This document shows positions 32,106 through 43,000 of a stretch of 64,000 bases of DNA, one piece after another. This stretch comes from Prochilodus magdalenae (lineage: Eukaryota > Chordata > Actinopteri > Characiformes > Prochilodontidae): positions 1-64,000 of the forward strand of contig JAMWET010003424.1 of assembly GCA_024036415.1 (NCBI GenBank), in the 5' to 3' direction. Positions within the stretch are counted from its first letter, which is position 1. Every line of letters begins with the position of its first letter. The position numbers and the translations under genes were made by a program. A model generated the notes under the pieces. That model was not told where the DNA came from. It saw only the letters and a list, made by a program, of their open reading frames with translations, and searched no databases.

Positions 32106-33862
32106 CTATAGGGAGGGGCTGTGTTTGTTTGGGGCAAGGCTTTAAAGAGAACACTTAAGGGAAGGAGCTCTGTTTGTTTGGGCCCGGGCTTTAGAGGGAA
32201 CACTAGAAGGAGAAGACTGTATTTATTTGGAGCGGGGCTTTAGAGGGGACAGTACAGGGAGGGGTTTTGTTTGTTTTGGGCGGGGCTTTAGAGGGGACAC
32301 TAAAGCAAGGGAATGTGTTTGTTTGGAGTGGGGCTTTAGAGGGGACAGTACAGGGAGGGGTTTTGTTTGTTTGGAGCGGGGCTTTAGAGGGGACAGTACA
32401 GGGAGGGGTTTTGTTTGTTTGGAGCGGGGCTTTAGAGGGGACAGTACAGGGAGGGGTTTTGTTTGTTTGGGGCGGGGCTTTAGAGGGGACAGTACAGGGA
32501 GGGGTTTTGTTTGTTTGGAGCGGGACTTTAGAGGGGACGGTACAGGGAGGAGTTTTGTTTGTTTGGAGTGGGGTTTTAGAGGGGACGGTACAGGGAGGAG
32601 TTTTGTTTGTTTGGAGCGGGACTTTAGAGGGGACAGTACAGGGAGGGGTTTTGTTTGTTTGGAGCGGGGCTTTAGAGGGTATACTAAAGGGAGGAGTTGT
32701 GTTTGTTTGGAGCGGGACTTTAGAGGGGACAGTACAGGGAGGGGTTTTGTTTGTTTGGAGTGGGGTTTTAGAGGGGACGGTACAGGGAGGAGTTTTGTTT
32801 GTTTGGAGCGGGACTTTAGAGGGGACAGTACAGGGAGGGGTTTTGTTTGTTTGGAGTGGGGTTTTAGAGGGGACGGTACAGGGAGGAGTTTTGTTTGTTT
32901 GGGGCGGGGCTTTAGAGGGGACACTAAAGCAAGGGAATGTATTTGTTTGGAGTGGGGTTTTAGAGAGAACAGTAAAGGGAGCAACAGGGTTTGTTTGGGC
33001 GGAGCTTAAATGGGAAAACTAAAGCGGGGACTTGATTTGGGGTGGGGCTTTAGAGAGAACAATAAATAGAGGGGCTGTGTTTGTTTGGGGCCGGGCTTAA
33101 AGGTAAGCACTGAAGGGAAGAAGCTGTGTTTGTTTGGGGCGGTGGTCCACTAAAGAGAGGGACTGTGTTTGCTTGGGGTGGGGTTTACAGGGTACACTAC
33201 ATTAAGTGATTGTGTTTGTTTGGGGCGGGACTTTAAAGGGAACACTAAATTATGAGGGCTGTGTTTGGGGCGAGGCTTTAGAGGTACACTAAAGGGAGGA
33301 GTTGTGTTTGTTTGGGGCGAGGTTTTAGAGGGTACACTAAAGGGAGGAGTTGTGTTTGTTTGGGGCGGGGCTTTAGAGGGAACACTAAATGATGAGGGCT
33401 GTGTTTGGGGCGAGGCTTTAGAGGGTACACTAAAGGGAGGAGTTGTGTTTGTTTGGGGCGGGGCTTTAGAGGGTACACTAAAGGGAGGAGTTGTGTTTGT
33501 TGGGGGCGGGGCTTTAGAGGGTACACTAAAGGGAGGAGTTGTGTTTGTTTGGGGCGAGGTTTTAGAGGGTACACTAAAGGGAGGAGTTGTGTTTGTTTGG
33601 GGCGGGGCTTTAGAGGGTACACTAAAGGGAGGAGTTGTGTTTGTTTGGGGCGGGGCTTTAGAGGGAACAGTAAATGGAGGGAGGCTGTTTGTTTTGGGCG
33701 GGCCATTAGAGGGTACACTAAAGGGAGGAGTTGTGTTTGTTTGGGGCGAGGCTTTAGAGGGAACAGTAAATGGAGGGAGGCTGTTTGTTTTGGGGCGGGC
33801 CATTAGAGGGTACACTAAAGGGGGGAGTTGTGTTTGTTGGGGGCGGGGCTTTAGAGGGAATG
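32106..33862 (+). repeat. 48-bp G-rich minisatellite
   Basis: About 36 units built on GGGGCGGGGCTTTAGAGGG, then (A/T)ACA(G/C)TA(C/A)A, GGGAGG(G/A)GTT and TTGTTTGTTT. The first half (to about 32950) carries a TTTTGTTTGTTTGGAGCGGG variant; the second carries TTGTGTTTGTTTGGGGCGGG. Some units are shortened. The + strand is very G-rich and each unit has four or more G runs. As 48 is divisible by three, several frames on both strands stay open for 130-260 codons, with mutually exclusive repetitive products. No start context, splice sites or family supports coding. Confidence 0.93.
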
Positions 33863-34624
33863 CTAAGGGTCTTGTTTAAATGTTAAGGTTCAACTAACTT
33901 CAACTAAGTTCTTACTCCTGATTTTTCATTCTCTGGTGATTTATCTCAATTCCATGTTCACTTTCTCCCACTCAGGCCACACCTTGGGTTGGTTTGGTTT
34001 GGTTTATTTGACTCATAATAACAGTTTTTATGGTTATAAGTTATGGTTTTAATGGTAGTAAAAATGATTGAGTCTGTCTGCTGTTACTCTGAATCTAACA
34101 ATAGTCTGAATATAACTGACATCATAGAGAATTAATGAAACGGAGTAAGTGCATCATTAACATTACACTACAACACCCACCGATTAAATCATCTTCTGCA
34201 AATACAGCAGCGCGCAGTGACCACATTTCTGACTGAGCAGTAAAACCAGACTCGGCTTCTCTGATGCAGTATTGAAGGTGTGCTTCATTTCTCGTTGTTC
34301 AGGCTGACAGTAAGTGGGGCATGAGGATTGTCCAGACTGGACATTTGGAATGAATTCGGAACCACAACAGCATGGCTAAATTAAGCTAGCAGCGCAGAGT
34401 CAGATCACCGAGTGCCAGCTGCTGATTAACACACAGAGATCCAGCTTTCTCCATCGGATAACTTTTATCTCATCTGGTCTTCAGCTGAATTCTCCAGTCA
34501 CTTCATTATAGATTACTTAAATTAAACTTGAGTTAATCTTCTAAGATTATCTTAATCTTCCTAATCCTCTTACATAATGTTTAGGACTTAAAACACAAAC
34601 ACTGTTTACTTTGAGTAACCTTAT
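33863..34624. other. no feature seen
   Basis: Single-copy-looking sequence between the 48-bp minisatellite and the Tc1 element at 34625; no ORF or repeat recognised. Confidence 0.4.
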
Positions 34625-35746
<1,122 letters not shown>

Positions 35747-35788
35747 CTTTAAATTAATGTTTATTTGATTGAAATAAAGAGTTGTGAA

Positions 35789-35940
35789 GACGGGTGACAT
35801 GGTGGCACGATGGGAAGTGCTGTTGCCTTGCAGCAGGAAAGGTCTGGGTTTGATTCCCGACCTGGTTGTTGTGAGCACTTTCTGCATTGATGACTTTCAA
35901 ATACAGCTTGGAACCTCACATAAACACACATGTCATGTTT
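35789..35940 (+). repeat. tRNA-derived SINE of DANA-like type
   Basis: GGGTGACATGGTGGCACGAT...GGG (A box) and GGTTTGATTCC (B box, 35847-35857). The CAGCAGGAAAGGTCTGGG segment resembles the tRNA part of fish DANA-type SINEs. The 3' end is approximate. Confidence 0.55.
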
Positions 35941-36249
35941 TCATATATTTGTCATTAAAACACACAAAAGGTTTATTTAACTGCAGAAAGTGCCAATAGT
36001 GGCCATTCCTAATGTTTCACACTGATTTTCAGACTTTGGGTCACTTTTATTTAACAGCAATGGGATTTACCTACTTACCACACAGGAGTGCATTCTCACT
36101 TCCTGCTCTAGAATGCAGGGCTGAAATTAAGCTCTGCCTATTCTCACTCTTAAAGTGTTTTGGTAATGACATGAGCCTCTTTTGACTAAAGATCCCCAAC
36201 AAAGAGCCCTATAAAGTACAACTGTGTATGTAATTAGCTTATTACTATT

Positions 36250-36740
36250 GCTGCATCCAAAATCGCAGCAGTAGACTCTTTCTGTACACGAGTACTTAGT
36301 ATCCACGCAACTATGGACATGCTACGTCCGCCATCTTGCCAACATCATTCGACATAAGACATCATGCCACCACTGTAGAAATCCCGCCATTCATTCTCAC
36401 AAACATGTATAATGGGCTTTATATTCGCCGCAAAGCGGTTCATAACGTTACTTGGTGTTGCACAAAAAGTTGTAGATTACTTACACTTGTACAGAGTCGA
36501 CGTCCCGCTTTCCACAATTTATTCTTCCTCAGCTTGGAACGCCTCCACAGCTCCAGTGGAATCATGGGATAGCACAGTGTGTTGTGCTCGCATACTTGAA
36601 AATCTCACCGGAAGCAGTACGTCATCCGGGGAACTTTCGCCTACTGCTTTATGACTACTGCGGATTCAGACAGACTACACATTCTCTCCTACTGCTTTCG
36701 CCTACTAAGTTGTACGGTAGTAGGCGGTTTTGGATCCAGC
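36250..36740. mobile_element. Harbinger-like MITE
   Basis: Left GCTGCATCCAAAATCGCAGC and right GCGGTTTTGGATCCAGC are imperfect inverted ends; the next bases (AGTAG / TAGTAGG) also pair. About 490 bases, no coding sequence. The superfamily is suggested by end style only. Confidence 0.5.
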
Positions 36741-36989
36741 CTATATCTTATAAGGTTTAAATATCTTATAGGGTTTAAATAGATAATAACATAATCATTA
36801 GAAAATCCCTCAATATTTAGGATTTGAATAGTTCATAGCTTTTTAAAATAAGTCTGTGAGCACAGTTTAGACTCAGACCACAGTTTAACTCAGTAGAACG
36901 ACTCTACTAAATGAAGGACTAATTAAACTATGAATAAGAGCAAATGTACATACATCGATCACTAAAATGAAAAACCTGATTTTTCACAC

Positions 36990-37249
36990 AGAGAAATTTG
37001 TCTTCCGCATTTAACCCATTTGTGAAGGTAAAACACCCACATACATACTTTCTAGTGAACACACTAGGGGGCAGTGAGCACACTTACCCGGAGCGGTGGG
37101 CAGCCCTATCCACGGCACCCGGGGAGCAGTTGGGGGTTAGGTGTGTTGCTCAAGGGCACCTCAGTCATTGCTGTCAGTTCAGGGAATCGAACCGGCGACC
37201 CTCTGGTCACAAGGCTGGTTCCCTAACCTCCATCCCACGACTGCCCTGA
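36990..37249. repeat. dispersed repeat with tRNA-like B box on minus strand
   Basis: AACACACTAGGGGGCAGTGA, CCCGGGGAGCAGTTGGGGGT, TGCTCAAGGGCACCTCAGTC and GGGAATCGAACCGGCGACCC. The last complements a GGTTCGATTCC B box, so it is possibly a SINE in minus orientation. A second copy is at 47217-47860. Confidence 0.6.
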
Positions 37250-37804
37250 TATGACAGTTGTGGTACATGGTACATGGTCACTGTCAGATACATAGTACAT
37301 AGTATCTGACTGGGACGTCCAAACCGATAACGTGGATAAAGGTTGTATATGTTGAGCTAGGGGGCATTTTGAGGGAAGTCTTTCATCTGATCATCTCAGT
37401 GACAGATTCAGTGACTGAACTCAAGGCAGAGTAGTTGAGTCTACTGTAATGCAGAGCAGAAGGCTGAGCCGCTACAGATAAAGGCGCTGCGTTTCAACAT
37501 TCGGCTTTTTAGCTGCGGCACAAAATGCATAAATCACCATTTGAACTATGATGATTTATTACGTTATTTATCTAAATGATTTAACCGAGGCATAGCTAAA
37601 CCAAGCAACTCTGAGGAAATCCCTCAGAATCTGGAAACACTTTCAGCCCTTTGAGAAGCTCCACAGAGTTCTACTTATCTATATTTATTAGTGTAAAAAA
37701 CCGAAAAGCAACTCAAATAAAACACTGTGTTCTGTAGAGGACTAGCGCTAGAATCAACAGGAAGTGTTTAAACCTACATAAGCTCTGCTTAAACACAGAC
37801 ATTA

Positions 37805-37905
37805 GAAGCCTTTGAGCAGTGATGACCTCCATGAGGTTTCTGTTAGTGCTACCACCACGACATGCAAGCAGAACGTCACGACCACTGCCCTTAACACCAC
37901 ATCAG
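37805..37905 (+). mobile_element. Tc1-like family A copy 4, head fragment
   Basis: GAGCAGTGATGACCTCCATG and ACCACTGCCCTTAACACCAC match the head part at 39078-39190 and 56455-56570. The sequence after 37905 is not recognisable as this family. Confidence 0.5.
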
Positions 37906-38370
37906 GTGTCAGGTGGAAGGGACATTCCATTACCAAAGCTGTACTGGCATATAACATTCCTTGATCCACAGTGTCACGTTTTTGTACCCGGAATGCACCA
38001 TAGAACGCATTACATCCCACAGTGGACAGAGCAGTGACTGCCCATGGGTGTGTAATGATTGTGTAATGACCGAAGGCGTGTGGGTAGAGTTGTCTGTTAA
38101 AGAACTCTGTTAAAATCCCCTCATAACATGCCTGCACTACAGCCAGACCAATGTGGGAGAGTTTAACCAACTCCACCTTTCCTCAATTAGCACTGTTCCA
38201 AAAAACATAATCAAATACCAAAGTGGAAGCTCAAAAATGCTACTTAAGTACTGAGCAACTTGGAACCTCTTGGGTAGTAGAGCCTATTGGAACATCCAGC
38301 ATCTCTTGGAATGTAAGAGCTGCACCATGTAAGATACCATTTCAGCTCAGTAGTTCCTATACTAGGAACC

Positions 38371-38572
38371 TGGTTGGTGTAGCTCAGCAGATAACACCAC
38401 TACCCACCAAGGAGTCAACACCACATGTGGGAGAATGGGGTTTGAATCCTGGTCTGGGTGACTATGCTGCGCTACACCAATAAGAGTCCTTGGGCAAGAC
38501 TCCTAACACTACATTGGCCTCCCTGTAATGTGATTAACCTTGTAAGTCGCTCTGGATAAGAGCAGGTGTCAG
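38371..38572 (+). repeat. tRNA-derived SINE, family B copy 4
   Basis: TGGTTGGTGTAGCTCAGCAG, B box GGTTTGAATCC at 38439-38449, and TTAACCTTGTAAGTCGCTCT. The tail is cut at GATAAGAGC. Confidence 0.75.
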
Positions 38573-39019
38573 TGAAAATGGGTCGGTCCAAATGGCTGTA
38601 GGCTGAACAGATGGGTATATGTACATGAGCAGGTTTTTATCACCAAAGATGGTGAATTCAAAAGGCTTTTTGGGTATGGACTTGTTAGAATGTTGGAGTG
38701 TTCAACCTCAGAATAGAAAAGAATCTTGAGTTTCCATTAAAATCGTATCGAATTATTTCATTTGCTATCTTCCTCTTCATCTTCTACCAAAGAAATCTCA
38801 GTAATGTTCACTGTTCTTCTTCCATCATGCTACTTGTGTGTCCAGCCTGCAGGTAAACTCTGGCTGTCTCCACCAATCAAATAACTCCTGGTATTCTGGT
38901 TTACTGCTGTTGCCTGTGGCTAGTTCCATAAGTGCTTCTAAAGCTTTTTAGAACTCTTAGTGAACTTAGTGAGCATATATCTGTAGCACAGATACCAGAA
39001 GGTCAAAACTCACCCACAG

Positions 39020-39560
39020 TTTCCCTCTGACTTTATCACTGTACCTGACGGAACCAGCAGCCATGACCGCAGACATTCACTGAGCAGTGATGCCCTCGAT
39101 GAGTCATCCTGCACCACAAGCACCATTGATAGCTGCACAACACAAGACTACATGTATGCAGACCATTAAGACAGCCCTTAACACCACGTCGGCGTTGCCA
39201 ATGACTGCATGGGGGTTGCGCTAGACTGTCATGGAGTGACTCCGAATGGCATTGGGTTTGTTGTCACACATTACACGTCCAGAAGACCCAGTGTCACTCC
39301 ACATCCAACCCTACAGCACAGTCTGCAGGAACTGTGTGAGAATGTTCAAGCTGCATGGGATGGATTATCACAGGACACCATTAGGAACCGCTACAGCTCT
39401 GAGTGTTAACAAACATGGCGGCCCAACGCCATGATGCGAGACACTACTTCTGTGTGTAGTTTAATAAATATCACCCATATCAGTTTAAATGTATCATCAT
39501 TTATTGTTTCTGGTAACCTTCATCTTTCTTCCCAATAGTGCTGCAATCCCACACTCCCTG
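39020..39560 (+). mobile_element. Tc1-like family A copy 5, upstream of ptx3
   Basis: GAGCAGTGATGCCCTCGATG, then AACACCACGTCGGCGTTGCC, VRMFKLHGMDYHRTPLGTAT on the plus strand, and the tail CTGGTAACCTTCATCTTTCT. The 5' half of the transposase is missing. It ends about 190 bases before the NF-kB site of ptx3. Confidence 0.72.
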
Positions 39561-39750
39561 CTAATCCCGCTCTGTATTATGAGCGTTCTTCTCTGCTGGG
39601 ATTAATAAATGGTGATTTCTTATTCTACAATATCTAAACAATCCAGACCCTGTTAGACCAGCCTTAACTTGATAGCCCAGTCTACACCCTTCAGGACTGT
39701 ATACTTCCTAAACCTTCTTCAGTCTCTCCCCCTGGTTGGATCAGCGTTGA

Positions 39751-39760
39751 GGGAATTCCC
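39751..39760. promoter_or_regulatory. palindromic NF-kB site in ptx3 promoter
   Basis: GGGAATTCCC fits GGGRNNYYCC exactly and is a perfect palindrome. It lies 209 bases upstream of the ptx3 ATG and 70 bases upstream of a TATA-like box. NF-kB control of PTX3 by inflammatory cytokines is established in mammals; use of this site in the fish is inferred. Confidence 0.6.
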
Positions 39761-39829
39761 TCCCTCAATGTTTCCCTCCCTGTCCACACACACTGCCTAT
39801 CGGTGGGACTCCTGGCTCAGCAGCTTGTG

Positions 39830-39836
39830 TTTAAAA
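39830..39836 (+). promoter_or_regulatory. TATA-like box of ptx3
   Basis: TTTAAAA in an otherwise mixed-composition stretch, 133-139 bases before the ATG. It would place transcription start near 39860 and give a 5' UTR of about 110 bases. Confidence 0.4.
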
Positions 39837-39968
39837 GCTTCTCAGCCCCCCCGCATCCTCACTGAGTTCCAGGCCAGAGGCCAACAGCCAAAGCACACAA
39901 AGAATCCGGACAGCGATACACAGCAAGCGGAGTAAGACTGAACTTCATCCACAGAAACTGACCACAGC

Positions 39969-40092
39969 ATGGATCTCACCAAGAACCTGTGGCTCCTGTG
40001 GCTGCCCTGCATGCTGAATGGAATGAGCTACGACTACAATGGCTATTCAGTTTCCTACTATAATGAAATCTCAGAGGGTGAAAAGCAGGAAG
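39969..40092 (+). CDS. ptx3: ptx3 exon 1: signal peptide and N-terminus
   Basis: Encodes MDLTKNLWLLWLPCMLNGMS, a short basic start with a hydrophobic core (Leu/Trp-rich), then an acidic, Tyr-rich segment DYNGYSVSYYNEISEG. It resembles the DDYDLMYVNLDNEID stretch that follows the signal peptide in mammalian PTX3. It ends GAA G|GTATGT in phase 1, and the first two bases of exon 2 complete a Val codon. Confidence 0.9.
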
Positions 40093-43000
40093 GTATGTAT
40101 CTTTCCTTTATTACTTTACTGTAAAATAAATATTTCCCCTCTGCGGAGGAGGGAGTAACTGGTTCCATCTGAATTATGGTGATATTAACAAACTGACAGA
40201 CTTCAGTCCTTATTCACCAACTTTGCACTTGAATTCTCCTTTCCGCCTTAAATCGTGAAGCAGTTACATTCCGACAGCTGCAGTGCCAGAGCGTGACAGC
40301 TGTACCATTTAAGGTGGAATGGAAAATTCAAATGAGAAGCCAGTCTCATGGTTCCTACTCTGAAAATGCTATTAGTATTTTAATAACTTTTCAGGAGCTG
40401 CTTTTCTTTGTACTACACCTGACAGGTAGTAGCAACATCAATCAATCAATCAATGTACTTAACAGCTGAAGCCTTGTAAACTGAATCCAACATGTCTACA
40501 GCAGAACACAGACTACTGTTTTGAACGTGCTTGTACTTGGACACCTGTTTGTAAGAATACGGGAAATTTAAAGTGTATATCCACCATTTTTCTTTTTATT
40601 CAATGTAAGTTTCGCAGATTCTGATTTGTTCTCACAGTGATGGTAATGGAAACCTGGGGTCACCATGTCTCCAACACAAATACCACCAGTGAACCTACAC
40701 GTACAGCCTCTGAGTTTCTGCATGGAATGTTACAGGGGTTGGACAATGAAACTGAAACACCTGTCATTTTAGTGTGGGAGGTCTCATGGCTAAATTGGAC
40801 CAGCCTGGTGGCCAATCTTCATTAATTGCACATTGCACCAGTAAGAGCAGAGTGTGAAGGTTCAGTTAGCAGGTAAGAGCACAGTTCTGCTCAAAATACT
40901 GCAATGCACACAGCATTATGGGCGACATACCAGAGTTCAAAAGAGGATAGATTGTTGTTGCACGTCTTGCTGGCGCATCTGTGACCAAGACAGCAAGTCT
41001 TTGTGATGTATCACGAGCCACGGTATCCAGGGTAATGTCAGCATACCACCAAGAAGGACGAACCACATCCAACAGGATTAACTGTGGACGCAAGAGGAAG
41101 CTGTCTGGAAGGGATGTTCGGGTGCTAACCCGGATTGTATCCAAAAAACATAAAACCACGGCTGCCCAAATCACGCTGTATTGGCCGCAAAAGGAGCCCC
41201 TACACCATACTTATAAATGATTGTGGTCTAAAACCAGGTGTTTCAGTTTCATTGTCCAACCCCTGTATATATGCATCTGTAACCCCTCCAACAATAGAAG
41301 ACAAAACAGTTGTCAAAACTGTCAAGATACAGCGACATTAGGCAGTTTCTAATGGAGAATTCCACACCAAATTACTCTGAATCAGTGTGCTTGTAAGGAG
41401 AGCTATCCTAACCATTACCTCATGCTGACATTATTACATTTAAATGAGATATGTAATTAGAATATAAGGTATTTAGGAAGTACAATAAATTATTCCAGAC
41501 ATTGACATATGACCTACTATGAATATATACTATGAATGCTCTGTATCTACTATGACCTTTTCATATAAATGATTGTAGCTATGCTAACTATGCACTATTG
41601 TATTGTGTAATAGAAGAGTGTTTAAGCAGTAACACATGTTTTATGACCCAGTGGAAGTGACCTCCAGCCCGTGTGAGAGTCGTGATCAATCCCGCTGGGA
41701 CAAGCTCTTCATTATGTTGGAGGATTCCCACATGAGGCAGAACATGATCCTGGAAGCAGGTGAGGAGACGATGAAGAACCTTAGAGAGGAGATCCAGAGC
41801 AGATCTTGCAGCAGCTCTATCTTGGAGGAGTCCTGCAGTTCTTTAGGTCAGCAGCTGGACAGTAGGCTGGACCTCAGGCTAAATGCATCTATGGACGAGG
41901 TAAAGCAAGTGGCTGATAGGCTACAGGCTCGGTGTAGCTCTGCTCTCCAGAGGCTGGAGAATTTCACCGGGCTGCAGACCGCTCGTCTGGAGAAGCTGGA
42001 GAACGGTTACCTGGGCCAGGTGATGATGAAGACCCAGGGACAGTCGGTAGGAGACAAAAGAAAGCTGGAGCGATCGGTTTTGGCCATGGCAGCAGATCTA
42101 CAAAAAGTTCACATGCAACTTGCTGTGCTGCAGCGCGCCGCTGCCCACCGATACCTGCCCTCAGGTAAAACAGCTGAACTGAACAGAACTGAATGTATTC
42201 CCTATTCAGTAACCACTATGAAAAATTTACTATGCACTATTAAGTATATATATATATATGAATTAATAATAACTATGTATTATTCAGAATATACTATTGA
42301 TTATTTATTAACCACTATGTATGATTCATTATCCACTAGAAATGATTTAGTAAGCCGTATGCATTATTCATTATCTACTGTGAATCATTTAGAACCAACT
42401 ATAAATAATTTACTATCTACTATGAATTATTCAGAAACTGCTATAAATGATTCAGTATCTGCTATGAATGTCAGTATGCATAATGAGTTAATCAGTATCT
42501 ACTTTTAATTATTCAGTAACTACTGTAAATAACTTAGTAATAATTATGAATTATTCAGTATCTATTCTGAATTATTCAGTACTTAAAATTAGTTACTCAG
42601 TATCCATGATGAATTACTCGGTAACTACTTTCAATTATTTAGTAACTATTATAAATCACTTAATATAGACTATAAATTATTCAGTAACTACTATGAATTA
42701 TTCAGTAACTACTGTGAATTATTCAGTAACTACTATGAATTATTCAGTAACTACTATGAATTATTCAGTAACTACTATGAATTATTCAGTAACTACTGTG
42801 AATTATTCAGTAACTACTGTGAATTATTCAGTAACTACTATGAATTATTCAGTAACTAGTATGAATTACTTAATAACTACTGTGAATTATTCAGTAACTA
42901 CTATGAATTATTCAGTATCCGTTATGAATTATTCAGTAACTACTATGAATTATTCAGTATCCGTTATGAATTATTCACTAACTACTATGAATTATTCAGT

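Noticed and set aside
32223..33879. Five ORFs of 133-260 codons as new Pro-rich or Gly-rich proteins
   Set aside because: All arise from one 48-bp DNA repeat read in several frames and on both strands; open frames follow from the unit length.
37802..38176. 124-codon minus-strand ORF as a hypothetical gene
   Set aside because: Part of it overlaps a Tc1-like family A fragment, and the rest has no recognisable domain or splice structure.
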